Shown one piece after another: positions 1 to 6,785 of a DNA stretch of 6,883 bases. The stretch comes from Clostridia bacterium (lineage in GTDB: Bacteria; Bacillota; Clostridia; TANB77; UBA1234), in assembly GCA_900753975.1 (NCBI GenBank), contig CAAEBC010000004.1:1-6883 (forward strand), written 5' to 3'. The first letter of the stretch is position 1. Every line of letters begins with the position of its first letter. The position numbers were made by a program, and so were the translations under genes. The notes under the pieces are model-generated. The model searched no databases, was not told the DNA's origin, and saw nothing but the letters and a program-made list of their open reading frames with translations.

Positions 1-201
1 GAAACAATTAAATGGATTAGAGAAGAAATTGAAAAAATATATGGAAATTCTGTATCAGATAGTGTTATAATACAATACGGTGGAAGTGTAAAATCTTCAA
101 ATGCAAAAGAACTATTTGAAATGTCTGATATAGATGGTGGACTAGTAGGCGGAGCAAGCTTAAAAGCAGACGAGTTTGCAAAAATAGTAGAATATAAATA
201 A
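1..201 (+). CDS. tpiA: Triosephosphate isomerase, C-terminal part (5' end outside window)
   Basis: The window opens in frame inside this gene and carries its last 66 residues. The enzyme interconverts dihydroxyacetone phosphate and glyceraldehyde 3-phosphate in cytosolic glycolysis. The visible part has the phosphate-binding YGGSV segment (residues 26-30 of the fragment) and the following GGLVGGASL loop (46-54), both hallmarks of the last strands of the TIM barrel, then a final helix ending in EYK. The catalytic Lys, His and Glu lie upstream and cannot be checked. Family members are about 250 residues, so roughly three quarters of the gene is missing. The stop is TAA, and gpmI starts 52 bases later with no terminator-like hairpin between, which fits a shared transcript of glycolytic genes. 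Confidence 0.95.
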   Translation, partial: ETIKWIREEIEKIYGNSVSDSVIIQYGGSVKSSNAKELFEMSDIDGGLVGGASLKADEFAKIVEYK

Positions 202-253
202 GAAGATAAATTACGTCACTATACATTAGACTGAAGGAAGATGAGGAAATATA

Positions 254-1780
254 ATGGATAAAAAATTAACAATGCTTATGATATTAGATGGATTTGGAAT
301 AAACGAAAATGAAAAAGGAAATGCAGTAAAACTTGCAAATACACCTGTGTTAGATAAACTAATGAAACAAAATCCAACATCAATAATAAGAACAAGTGGA
401 TTAGATGTAGGATTACCAGAAGGGCAAATGGGAAATTCAGAAGTAGGACACACAAACATAGGAGCAGGTAGAATTGTTTACCAAGAATTAACAAGAATTA
501 CAAAATCAATTGAAGATGGAGACTTTTTTAGTAATCCAGAATTAGTTGCTGCAATAGAAAATTGTAAAAAGAATCATACTAAATTACATATAATGGGACT
601 ATTATCAGATGGTGGTGTGCATAGCCACATAAGACATTTATATGGATTATTAGAACTTGCAAAAAGAAAAGACTTTGAAGATGTATATGTTCATTGTTTC
701 TTAGATGGAAGAGATACTCCACCTGCATCTGGAGAAGGATATATAGTAGAATTAGAAAAGAAAATGCAAGAAAAAGGTGTAGGAAAAATTGCAACAATAT
801 CAGGTAGATATTATGCAATGGATAGAGATAATCGTTGGGATAGAGTAGAAAAAGCATATAATGCATTAGTAAAAGGAGAAGGAATAAAAGCAAATTCTGC
901 AATAGCTGGAATAGAAGAATCTTATCAAAAAGAAATATTTGATGAGTTTGTAGAGCCAACAGTAATATGTAATGATGGAAATCCAGTAGCAACAATTTCA
1001 GAAAATGATTCTGTAATATTCTTTAATTATAGAAAAGATAGAGCAAGAGAAATTACAAGAAGTTTAGTAGATAAAGAATTTGATAAATTTGAAAGAGAAT
1101 ATTTCCCATTATATTATGTATGCTTCACAACATATGATGCTACAATAGAAAATGTTCATATTGCATTTAAAGAACAAGAACTAAAAAATACTTATGGAGA
1201 AATGATTGCAAAAAACGGATTAAAACAATTAAGAATTGCAGAAACAGAAAAATACGCGCATGTAACATTTTTCTTTAATGGAGGAGAAGAAAAACAATAT
1301 CCAGGAGAAGATAGAATTTTAGTTCCTTCACCAAAAGTTGCGACTTATGATTTACAACCAGAAATGAGTGCAATAGAAGTTACAGATAAAGTAGTAGAAG
1401 CAATAGAATCTAAAAAGTATGATACAATAATTTTAAATTATGCAAACCCAGATATGGTAGGACATACAGGAGTTCTAGAAGCAGCAATAAAAGCAATAGA
1501 AACAATAGATGAATGTGTAGAAAGAGTAGTAAAAGCAATAGAAGATGTAAATGGAGTGCTATTAATTACAGCAGATCATGGAAATTCAGAACAAATGATA
1601 GATTATGCAACAGGAGAACCACACACAGCACACACAACAAATCCAGTACCATTAATATTAGTTGGAAAAGATGCAAAGCTAAAAGAAGGACGTTTAGCAG
1701 ATTTGGCTCCAACAATGTTAGATATATTAGGAATAGAAAAACCAGAAGAAATGACAGGAGAAAGTTTAATAGAAAAATAA
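254..1780 (+). CDS. gpmI: 2,3-bisphosphoglycerate-independent phosphoglycerate mutase (iPGM)
   Basis: Converts 3-phosphoglycerate to 2-phosphoglycerate in glycolysis via a phosphoserine intermediate, using two Mn2+ ions. At 508 residues it has the normal full length of the family (about 510). Alkaline-phosphatase-superfamily signatures are in place: LDGFG with metal ligand D12; GQMGNSEVGHTNIGAGR with catalytic S62; the DGRDTPP segment of the transferase domain; D400 and H404 in PDMVGHTG; D441/H442 in TADHGNSE; and H460 in PHTAHTTNP. No key residue is missing. ATG 254 is preceded by a GAGGA ribosome binding site (243-247) at normal spacing, and its N-terminus MDKKLTMLMILDGFG matches the family start. 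It probably shares a transcript with tpiA. No clear terminator follows; the next 121 bases hold a small repeat element. Confidence 0.97.
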   Translation: MDKKLTMLMILDGFGINENEKGNAVKLANTPVLDKLMKQNPTSIIRTSGLDVGLPEGQMGNSEVGHTNIGAGRIVYQELTRITKSIEDGDFFSNPELVAAIENCKKNHTKLHIMGLLSDGGVHSHIRHLYGLLELAKRKDFEDVYVHCFLDGRDTPPASGEGYIVELEKKMQEKGVGKIATISGRYYAMDRDNRWDRVEKAYNALVKGEGIKANSAIAGIEESYQKEIFDEFVEPTVICNDGNPVATISENDSVIFFNYRKDRAREITRSLVDKEFDKFEREYFPLYYVCFTTYDATIENVHIAFKEQELKNTYGEMIAKNGLKQLRIAETEKYAHVTFFFNGGEEKQYPGEDRILVPSPKVATYDLQPEMSAIEVTDKVVEAIESKKYDTIILNYANPDMVGHTGVLEAAIKAIETIDECVERVVKAIEDVNGVLLITADHGNSEQMIDYATGEPHTAHTTNPVPLILVGKDAKLKEGRLADLAPTMLDILGIEKPEEMTGESLIEK

Positions 1781-1805
1781 TAGGTATTAATTTTTAAAAA
1801 TATAT

Positions 1806-1886
1806 GAAGCAAATTTTATGAACTAAAAATTACAGCAAAGAATGAATAATGAATAGTGAATAGTACAAATTTGCTTCGCAAATTTG
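1806..1886. repeat. Small intergenic repeat element with complementary ends and a terminal hairpin
   Basis: In the gap between gpmI and the scaffold gene, GAAGCAAATTT (1806-1816) is the exact reverse complement of AAATTTGCTTC (1867-1877), giving 11-bp complementary arms 50 bases apart. The right arm also belongs to a second perfect inverted repeat: CAAATTTGC (1866-1874), loop TTC, GCAAATTTG (1878-1886). The right arm can therefore pair either with the left arm or with its immediate neighbour, but not both. The terminal hairpin ends one base before the AAAGGAG ribosome binding site (1888-1894). No coding potential is evident. It resembles the short MITE/REP-like repeats scattered between genes in Clostridia, but that assignment is an inference from structure. 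No T-run follows the hairpin, so it is unlikely to be an intrinsic terminator for gpmI. Confidence 0.7.
1844..1864. repeat. Three tandem GAATART heptamers
   Basis: GAATAAT (1844-1850), GAATAGT (1851-1857) and GAATAGT (1858-1864) form three head-to-tail 7-bp units, with a partial unit GAAT at 1840-1843. They lie between the two complementary arms at 1806-1816 and 1867-1877. Short in-register tandem units like this could expand or contract by slippage. No protein-binding role can be shown from sequence alone. Confidence 0.7.
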
Positions 1887-1901
1887 GAAAGGAGAATATA
1901 C

Positions 1902-2594
1902 ATGATTTATTCAAAAGAAGTAGAAGAAATGTGTCCAGTGGCAAAAGGAGTGGACCATGGACCAGCACCAATACCAGAAGAAGGTAAATGGGTAAAATCA
2001 AAAGAAATTAAAGATATTTCAGGGTTAACACACGGGATAGGATGGTGTGCACCTCAACAAGGAGCTTGTAAATTAACATTAAACGTTAAAGATGGAATAA
2101 TCCAAGAAGCTTTAGTAGAAACAATAGGATGCTCAGGAATGACACACTCAGCAGCTATGGCAGGAGAAATATTAGTAGGAAAAACAATACTAGAAGCATT
2201 AAATACGGACTTAGTATGTGATGCAATAAATACAGCTATGAGAGAATTATTCTTGCAAATAGTATATGGAAGAACACAATCTGCGTTTTCAGAAGGAGGA
2301 CTTCCAATAGGTGCAGGATTAGAAGATTTAGGAAAAGGAACAAGAAGTCAAACAGGTACAATATATTCAACATTAGCAAAAGGACCAAGATATCTAGAAT
2401 TAGCTGAAGGATACATAACAGAAATAGGATTAGATAAAGATAACCAAATAATAGGATATAAATACGTAAATCTTGGTAAAATGATGGAAAACATCAAAAA
2501 AGGATTAGAACCTTTAGAAGCAATAGAAAAAGCAAGTGGTCAATATGGTCGTTTTGACGAAGCAGTTAAAAAGATTGACCCAAGAAAGGAGTAA
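1902..2594 (+). CDS. NifU/IscU-like iron-sulfur cluster scaffold protein
   Basis: A 230-residue protein with a NifU N-terminal-type domain, a cytosolic scaffold on which Fe-S clusters are built before transfer. The core reads GACKLTLNVKDGIIQ, then ETIGCSGMTHSAAMAGE and the LVGKTILEAL segment typical of the family. C56, C77 and C106 fall where IscU/NifU proteins carry their three cluster-ligand cysteines; C11 and C49 are additional. It is longer than IscU (about 130), with an N-terminal extension of about 40 residues and a C-terminal tail of about 90 residues that I do not recognise. I chose ATG 1902 because AAAGGAG (1888-1894) sits 7 bases before it; an in-frame TTG at 1884 lies inside a hairpin and has no ribosome binding site. 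The GGGtGRT gene starts 6 bases after the stop, so the two are surely co-translated. The fold is confident; the client proteins are unknown. Confidence 0.88.
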   Translation: MIYSKEVEEMCPVAKGVDHGPAPIPEEGKWVKSKEIKDISGLTHGIGWCAPQQGACKLTLNVKDGIIQEALVETIGCSGMTHSAAMAGEILVGKTILEALNTDLVCDAINTAMRELFLQIVYGRTQSAFSEGGLPIGAGLEDLGKGTRSQTGTIYSTLAKGPRYLELAEGYITEIGLDKDNQIIGYKYVNLGKMMENIKKGLEPLEAIEKASGQYGRFDEAVKKIDPRKE

Positions 2595-2600
2595 TAAAAA

Positions 2601-3599
2601 ATGGCATTATTTGAAAGTTATGAAAGAAGAATTGACCAAATAAAACCAGTAATGGAAAAATACGGAATAAAAGATTTTGAAGATGCATTAGCAATATGCA
2701 AAGAAAAAGGATTTAATCCTTATGATATAGTAAAAGGAATTCAACCAATTTGTTTTGAAAATGCTTGTTGGGCATATACACTAGGTGCTGCAATAGCAAT
2801 CAAAAAAGGTTGCACAAAAGCTTCAGATGCTGCAAAAGCAATAGGAGAGGGACTTCAAGCTTTTTGTATACCAGGATCTGTTGCAGATGATAGAAAAGTT
2901 GGATTAGGACATGGTAATTTAGGTGCAATGTTATTATCTGATGAAACAAAATGTTTTGCATTTTTAGCAGGACATGAAAGCTTTGCAGCAGCAGAAGGAG
3001 CAATAGGAATTGCTAAATCTGCAAACAAAGTAAGAAAAGAACCTTTAAAAGTAATATTAAATGGTTTAGGAAAAGATGCTGCACAAGTAATATCAAGAAT
3101 AAATGGATTTACTTATGTAAAAACAGATTTTGATTTCTTTACAGGAAAAGTAAATGTTGTAGAAGAAATAGCATATTCAGATGGAGAAAGATCAAAAGTT
3201 AGATGCTATGGAGCAAACGATGTTAGAGAAGGTGTTGCAATAATGTGGTTAGAAGATGTTGATGTTTCAATAACAGGAAACTCAACAAACCCAACAAGAT
3301 TCCAACATCCAGTTGCAGGTACATACAAAAAAGAAAGAATTGAAGCAGGTAAAAAATACTTCTCAGTAGCTAGTGGTGGAGGAACAGGTAGAACATTACA
3401 TCCAGACAATATGGCTGCTGGACCAGCTTCTTATGGTATGACAGATACAATGGGAAGAATGCATTCAGATGCACAATTTGCAGGATCATCATCAGTTCCA
3501 GCACACGTTGAAATGATGGGATTAATAGGAATGGGTAACAATCCAATGGTTGGAGCAACAGTTGCAGTAGCAGTTGCTTGCGAAGAAGCAATGAAATAA
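2601..3599 (+). CDS. GGGtGRT-family protein, function unknown
   Basis: A 332-residue protein recognised by its diagnostic GGGTGRT motif at residues 259-265, within FSVASGGGTGRTLHPDN. This is the conserved family that takes its name from the motif; no biochemical function is established to my knowledge. Other conserved-looking blocks are GLGHGNLGAML, FLAGHESFAAAEGAIGIA, GNSTNPTRFQHPVAGTY, and a glycine/alanine-rich C-terminus with MGLIGMGNNPMVGATVAVAVA. Cysteines occur at 33, 51, 56 and 71, and there are several later ones. There is no signal peptide; the C-terminal hydrophobic stretch is probably buried, not membrane. The ribosome binding site AAAGGAG (2585-2591) lies inside the end of the scaffold gene, indicating translational coupling. 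Partnership with a NifU-like scaffold suggests a role in Fe-S or metal handling, which is an inference. An intrinsic terminator follows 14 bases after the stop. Confidence 0.88.
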   Translation: MALFESYERRIDQIKPVMEKYGIKDFEDALAICKEKGFNPYDIVKGIQPICFENACWAYTLGAAIAIKKGCTKASDAAKAIGEGLQAFCIPGSVADDRKVGLGHGNLGAMLLSDETKCFAFLAGHESFAAAEGAIGIAKSANKVRKEPLKVILNGLGKDAAQVISRINGFTYVKTDFDFFTGKVNVVEEIAYSDGERSKVRCYGANDVREGVAIMWLEDVDVSITGNSTNPTRFQHPVAGTYKKERIEAGKKYFSVASGGGTGRTLHPDNMAAGPASYGMTDTMGRMHSDAQFAGSSSVPAHVEMMGLIGMGNNPMVGATVAVAVACEEAMK

Positions 3600-3613
3600 T
3601 AATAAAAACATTG

Positions 3614-3643
3614 AAAGAGCAGTTATTTTAAACTGCTCTTTTG
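3614..3643 (+). terminator. Rho-independent terminator after the scaffold/GGGtGRT pair
   Basis: AAAGAGCAGTT (3614-3624) pairs perfectly with AACTGCTCTTT (3631-3641) across a 6-base loop, giving an 11-bp stem with a GC-containing core, and the 3' arm runs into TTTTG. It lies 14 bases after the GGGtGRT stop codon. The A-run on the 5' side means it could also work weakly on the other strand, but no convergent gene is present. Confidence 0.85.
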
Positions 3644-3651
3644 TATTAAGT

Positions 3652-3660
3652 TGCTATAAA
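3652..3660 (+). promoter_or_regulatory. Possible extended -10 promoter for eno
   Basis: TGCTATAAA (3652-3660) matches an extended -10 element (TGnTATAAT, last base differing). Transcription would begin near 3667, leaving a leader of about 27 bases that contains the AGGAGG site at 3681. No good -35 hexamer lies at the right distance, which extended -10 promoters can tolerate. The terminator just upstream makes a separate eno promoter likely, but this exact site is tentative. Confidence 0.4.
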
Positions 3661-3693
3661 TTGGGAATATATTAATATAAAGGAGGAATTTTT

Positions 3694-5001
3694 ATGAAAG
3701 ACTATTTAGCAATTGAAGAAATAAAGGCTTTAGAGGTATTAGATTCTAGAGGAAATCCAACAGTACAAGTTGAGGTTATTACAGAAGAAGGAACAAATGG
3801 AGTAGCAATGGTGCCATCAGGAGCATCAACAGGAAGCTTTGAAGCAGTAGAACTAAGAGATGGAGATAAATCAAGATATTTAGGAAAAGGCGTATTAAAA
3901 GCTGTTGAGAACATAAATAAAATAATTGCAAAAGAATTAGAAGGCATGAATGTATTTGAACAAGCAGAAATAGACAAAAAATTAATAGAAATAGATGGAA
4001 CAGAAAACAAAGGCAAACTTGGAGCAAATGCAACACTTGGAGTGTCATTAGCTGTAGCAAAAGCAGCAGCAAATTCACTTGGAATGAGCTTATATAAATA
4101 TATAGGAGGAGTAAATGCAAAAACATTGCCAATTCCAATGATGAACATATTAAATGGAGGAAAACACGCAGACAATACAGTAAATATCCAAGAATTTATG
4201 ATTATGCCAGTTGGAGCAAAATCATTTAGTGAATGCTTAAGAATGTCAGCAGAAATATATCATACATTAAAAAAAGTTTTAAAAGCAAAAGGATTAGCAA
4301 CAGGTGTTGGAGATGAAGGAGGATTTGCACCAAATTTATCAAGTGATGAAGAAGCTCTAAAACTTATAGTAGAAGCAATAAGTGAAGCTGGATACAAACC
4401 AGGTGAAGATGTAGTACTAGCATTAGATGTAGCTAGTACAGAGATGTATGATGAAGCTAAAAAAATAGGAAAAGAAGGATGCTATTATTTCTGGAAAACG
4501 GAAGAATTAAAAACAGAAGATGAAATGATAGAATATTTGGAAGATTTAGCAAATAAATATCCAATAATATCAATAGAAGATGGATTAGCAGAAGAAGATT
4601 GGGAAGGATGGAGAAGACTAACAGAAAAATTAGGAAATAAACTACAATTAGTAGGAGATGACCTATTTGTAACAAACATAAAGAGATTACAAAAAGGATT
4701 AGATAATAAAATAGCAAACAGCATATTAATAAAATTAAATCAAATAGGAACTTTAACAGAAACATTAGATGCAATAGAGTTAGCAAAGAAAAACGGATAC
4801 ACAGCAGTAGTATCACACCGTTCAGGAGAAACAGAAGATACAACACTTGCAGATGTAGCAGTAGCAACAAATGCAGGACAAATAAAAACAGGAGCACCAT
4901 GTAGAACAGACAGAGTAGCAAAATATAACAGACTATTAAACATAGAAGCAGAATTAGGAGATTTAGCAATATACCCAGGGCACAAGGGATTAAACAAATA
5001 G
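3694..5001 (+). CDS. eno: Enolase (phosphopyruvate hydratase)
   Basis: Converts 2-phosphoglycerate to phosphoenolpyruvate, the step after GpmI; cytosolic, Mg2+-dependent and usually oligomeric. At 435 residues it is full length. The N-terminal domain begins with the typical VLDSRGNPTVQVEV, and the mobile loop PSGASTG carries S42. Active-site residues are all present: H158 in GGKHADN, E208 in GDEGGFAP, Mg2+ ligands D245, E295 (SIEDG) and D322 (VGDDLF), catalytic K347 (LIKLNQIGT), H375 in SHRSGET, and K398 (QIKTGAP). The start is fixed by AGGAGG (3681-3686) 7 bases before ATG. The gene stands alone between the terminator at 3614 and the sufC promoter. It is probably strongly expressed; its glycolytic relatives tpiA and gpmI lie upstream of the scaffold/GGGtGRT pair. 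Confidence 0.98.
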   Translation: MKDYLAIEEIKALEVLDSRGNPTVQVEVITEEGTNGVAMVPSGASTGSFEAVELRDGDKSRYLGKGVLKAVENINKIIAKELEGMNVFEQAEIDKKLIEIDGTENKGKLGANATLGVSLAVAKAAANSLGMSLYKYIGGVNAKTLPIPMMNILNGGKHADNTVNIQEFMIMPVGAKSFSECLRMSAEIYHTLKKVLKAKGLATGVGDEGGFAPNLSSDEEALKLIVEAISEAGYKPGEDVVLALDVASTEMYDEAKKIGKEGCYYFWKTEELKTEDEMIEYLEDLANKYPIISIEDGLAEEDWEGWRRLTEKLGNKLQLVGDDLFVTNIKRLQKGLDNKIANSILIKLNQIGTLTETLDAIELAKKNGYTAVVSHRSGETEDTTLADVAVATNAGQIKTGAPCRTDRVAKYNRLLNIEAELGDLAIYPGHKGLNK

Positions 5002-5049
5002 ACACATAATAAGATTAAACATATTAAAAAATTGGAATTTGTTTAATTC

Positions 5050-5078
5050 TTGATTTATTCAAAAAAAGGTGTTATTAT
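5050..5078 (+). promoter_or_regulatory. Sigma-A-type promoter for sufCB
   Basis: TTGATT (5050-5055) and TATTAT (5073-5078) are spaced by exactly 17 bases, and TG at 5070-5071 adds an extended -10. Transcription would begin around 5085, about 30 bases before the sufC ATG. The best-formed promoter in the window. I see no convincing palindrome for an IscR/Rrf2-type repressor overlapping it. Confidence 0.65.
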
Positions 5079-5113
5079 ATTTATGCCAATAAAACAAATA
5101 GAAAGGGTATATC

Positions 5114-5837
5114 ATGCTAGAATTAAAAGATATATGTTTTACAAGAGATAATAAAAAAATATTAGACAATGTAAGTTTAAAACTAGATTCTGATAAATTT
5201 ATAGTAATAACAGGTCCAAATGGTTCTCGGAAAATCTACACTTGCAAAGATTATAATGGGAATTGAAAAACAAGATAGCGGACAAGTTATATTAGATGGA
5301 AAAGATATTTCTAAAAAGAAAATAGATGAAAGAGCAAAATTAGGAATAGCTTTTGCTTTTCAACAGCCAGTAAAATTTAAAGGAATTACTGTATACGATT
5401 TACTAAAATTATCTGCTAAAAAAGAAATTACAAGAAAAGAAGCGTGTGAAATATTATCAAAAGTAGGTTTATGTGCAAAAGAATATGTAGATAGAGAAGT
5501 AAATGCGTCTTTATCAGGTGGAGAATTAAAAAGAATAGAAATAGCAACTGTTGCAGTAAGAGATTCAAAACTTACAATATTTGATGAACCAGAAGCAGGT
5601 ATAGACCTATGGAGTTTTAACAGTTTAATAAAAGTATTTGAAGAAATAAGAAAAGAAACAAAAGGAACAACATTAATTATTTCTCATCAAGAAAGAATAC
5701 TAAATATCGCAGATGAAATTGTTTTATTAAACAATGGACATATAGAAAAAATAGGTAAAAAAGAAGAAGTTATGTCTTCTATCTTAAAAACAGAAAAAAG
5801 TGATTGTTGTAAGTTAGGAGGAAAAAGCAATGGATAA
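5114..5837 (+). pseudogene. sufC: Fe-S assembly ATPase SufC, frameshifted in the Walker A motif
   Basis: SufC is the ABC-type ATPase that powers the SufB scaffold. ATG 5114 has AAAGGG (5102-5107) upstream and opens MLELKDICF, the usual SufC start. The frame runs to ITGPNGS (residue 38), then an extra C at about 5228 turns GKSTLAK into RKIYTCK and brings a TGA at 5264-5266, leaving a 50-residue product. Ignoring that base, the gene is 240 residues (family about 250) and complete: Walker A 34-42, Q-loop FQQPVKFKG (Q83/Q84), signature LSGGELKRIEIA (from L133), Walker B LTIFDEPEAGID (D157/E158), and switch H191 in ISHQ. The intact downstream frame suggests a sequence error or a very recent mutation. 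The C-terminus carries adjacent cysteines C231/C232. The 3' end overlaps sufB by 8 bases. Confidence 0.9.
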
Positions 5838-6747
5838 TGTAGATAAAGACTTACTAAAAGAAATTGCAGATATGAACGAAACTCCTAAAGGTGCATACAA
5901 TATTAGAAAAAATGGACAAGGAATAGAAAGACAAGTAACTAAAAATGTAAATATAGTAACAAAAAAAGATAAACCAGGAATAGATATATTTGTTAAAGAA
6001 AATACAAAATATGAATTCGTTCATATACCAGTAATTATTACAGAGAGTGGACTAACAGATGTTGTATATAACGATTTCTATATTGGGAAAAATGCAGATG
6101 TAGTAATAATTGCAGGATGTGGAATACACAACGACCATCACAAAGATTCACAACATGATGGAATTCATAGATTTTTTCTAGAAGAAGGAGCAAGAGTAAA
6201 ATATATAGAAAAACATTATGGAGAGGGCTCTGGAAGAGGAAAAAGAATTTTAAATCCAGTAACAGAAGTAACATTAAAAGACGGAAGTTATATGGAAATG
6301 GAAACAGTTCAAATAAAAGGTGTAGACTCAACAATAAGAACAACAAAAGGAATACTAGGAAAAGATACAAATTTAGTAATATCAGAAAAAATAATGACAC
6401 ATGGAAAACAAACTGCAACAACATCATTTGAAGTTGAATTAAATGGAGAAAATGCAAGTACACATGTTACATCAAGATCTGTAGCAGTTGATAAATCAGT
6501 ACAAGAATTCAAATCAAATGTAAAGGGAAATTCAAAATGTTTTGGACATGTAGAATGTGATGCAATAATAAAAGATAGTGCAAAAGTAATAGCAATACCA
6601 GAAATTATAGCAAACAATGTAGAAGCAAACCTAATACACGAAGCAGCAATTGGAAAAATTGCAGGAGAACAACTAATAAAACTAATGACATTAGGATTAA
6701 ACGAAAAAGAAGCAGAAGAACAAATAATACAAGGCTTTTTAAAATAG
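5830..6747 (+). CDS. sufB: SufB/SufD-family Fe-S scaffold protein, short form (SmsB-like)
   Basis: Cytosolic partner of SufC that holds nascent Fe-S clusters. At 305 residues it is well below classical SufB (about 470-495) or SufD (about 420), matching the short single SufB/D proteins of minimal SufBC (SMS-type) systems in archaea and clostridia. The right-handed beta-helix core is visible as repeated strand segments. Near the C-terminus, KCFGHVEC (C237, H240, C243) lies where SufB has its essential cluster cysteine, and NLIHEAAIGKIAGEQL (H270, E271) matches the conserved HEA.vGki block, followed by the LMTLGLNEKEAE helix. AGGAGG (5816-5821) is 8 bases before ATG 5830, inside the end of sufC. 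No sufS, sufU or sufD follows: the next gene is a tRNA, so the operon here ends with sufB. Confidence 0.93.
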   Translation: MDNVDKDLLKEIADMNETPKGAYNIRKNGQGIERQVTKNVNIVTKKDKPGIDIFVKENTKYEFVHIPVIITESGLTDVVYNDFYIGKNADVVIIAGCGIHNDHHKDSQHDGIHRFFLEEGARVKYIEKHYGEGSGRGKRILNPVTEVTLKDGSYMEMETVQIKGVDSTIRTTKGILGKDTNLVISEKIMTHGKQTATTSFEVELNGENASTHVTSRSVAVDKSVQEFKSNVKGNSKCFGHVECDAIIKDSAKVIAIPEIIANNVEANLIHEAAIGKIAGEQLIKLMTLGLNEKEAEEQIIQGFLK

Positions 6748-6752
6748 AATAC

Positions 6753-6774
6753 AAGGGGATGAATTTATCCCCTT
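6753..6774 (+). terminator. Hairpin after sufB, probable weak terminator
   Basis: AAGGGGAT (6753-6760) pairs perfectly with ATCCCCTT (6767-6774) across a 6-base loop, 5 bases after the sufB stop. The stem is GC-rich, but the following ACCTTAAATATT is not a proper T-run. Termination may be partial, with readthrough into the tRNA gene 11 bases on, or the hairpin may protect the mRNA 3' end. Confidence 0.55.
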
Positions 6775-6785
6775 ACCTTAAATAT

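Noticed and set aside
1513..1797. 94-codon open frame on the + strand within the gpmI 3' end
   Set aside because: It overlaps conserved active-site coding of gpmI in another frame, has no ribosome binding site, and the product is low-complexity Arg/Asn/Ser with no recognisable domain.
1866..1886. Intrinsic terminator for gpmI
   Set aside because: The stem is AT-rich, and a purine-rich ribosome binding site, not a T-run, follows it.
1884..1901. TTG start extending the scaffold protein by six residues
   Set aside because: The TTG lies in the hairpin, the extension would translate the ribosome binding site itself (GAAAGGAGA), and ATG 1902 has ideal spacing from AAAGGAG.
3651..3678. TTGCTA-16-TAATAT as the eno promoter
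   Set aside because: Transcription would start inside the AGGAGG ribosome binding site, leaving no usable leader; the extended -10 at 3652-3660 is more sensible.
4457..5005. 182-codon open frame on the - strand opposite eno
   Set aside because: Its Leu-rich composition is what results from reading A-rich codons in antisense; the other minus-strand frames opposite the genes look the same. No ribosome binding site or domain is seen.
5013..5049. Terminator after eno formed by GATTAAAC and GTTTAATTC
   Set aside because: The stem is short, AT-only apart from one pair, has a 20-base loop and no T-run; pairing is too weak to support a terminator.
5220..5837. A separate 205-residue ABC protein starting at ATG 5220
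   Set aside because: The start is created by reading past the frameshift; it would begin inside the P-loop, has no convincing ribosome binding site, and upstream sequence encodes the normal SufC N-terminus in another frame.
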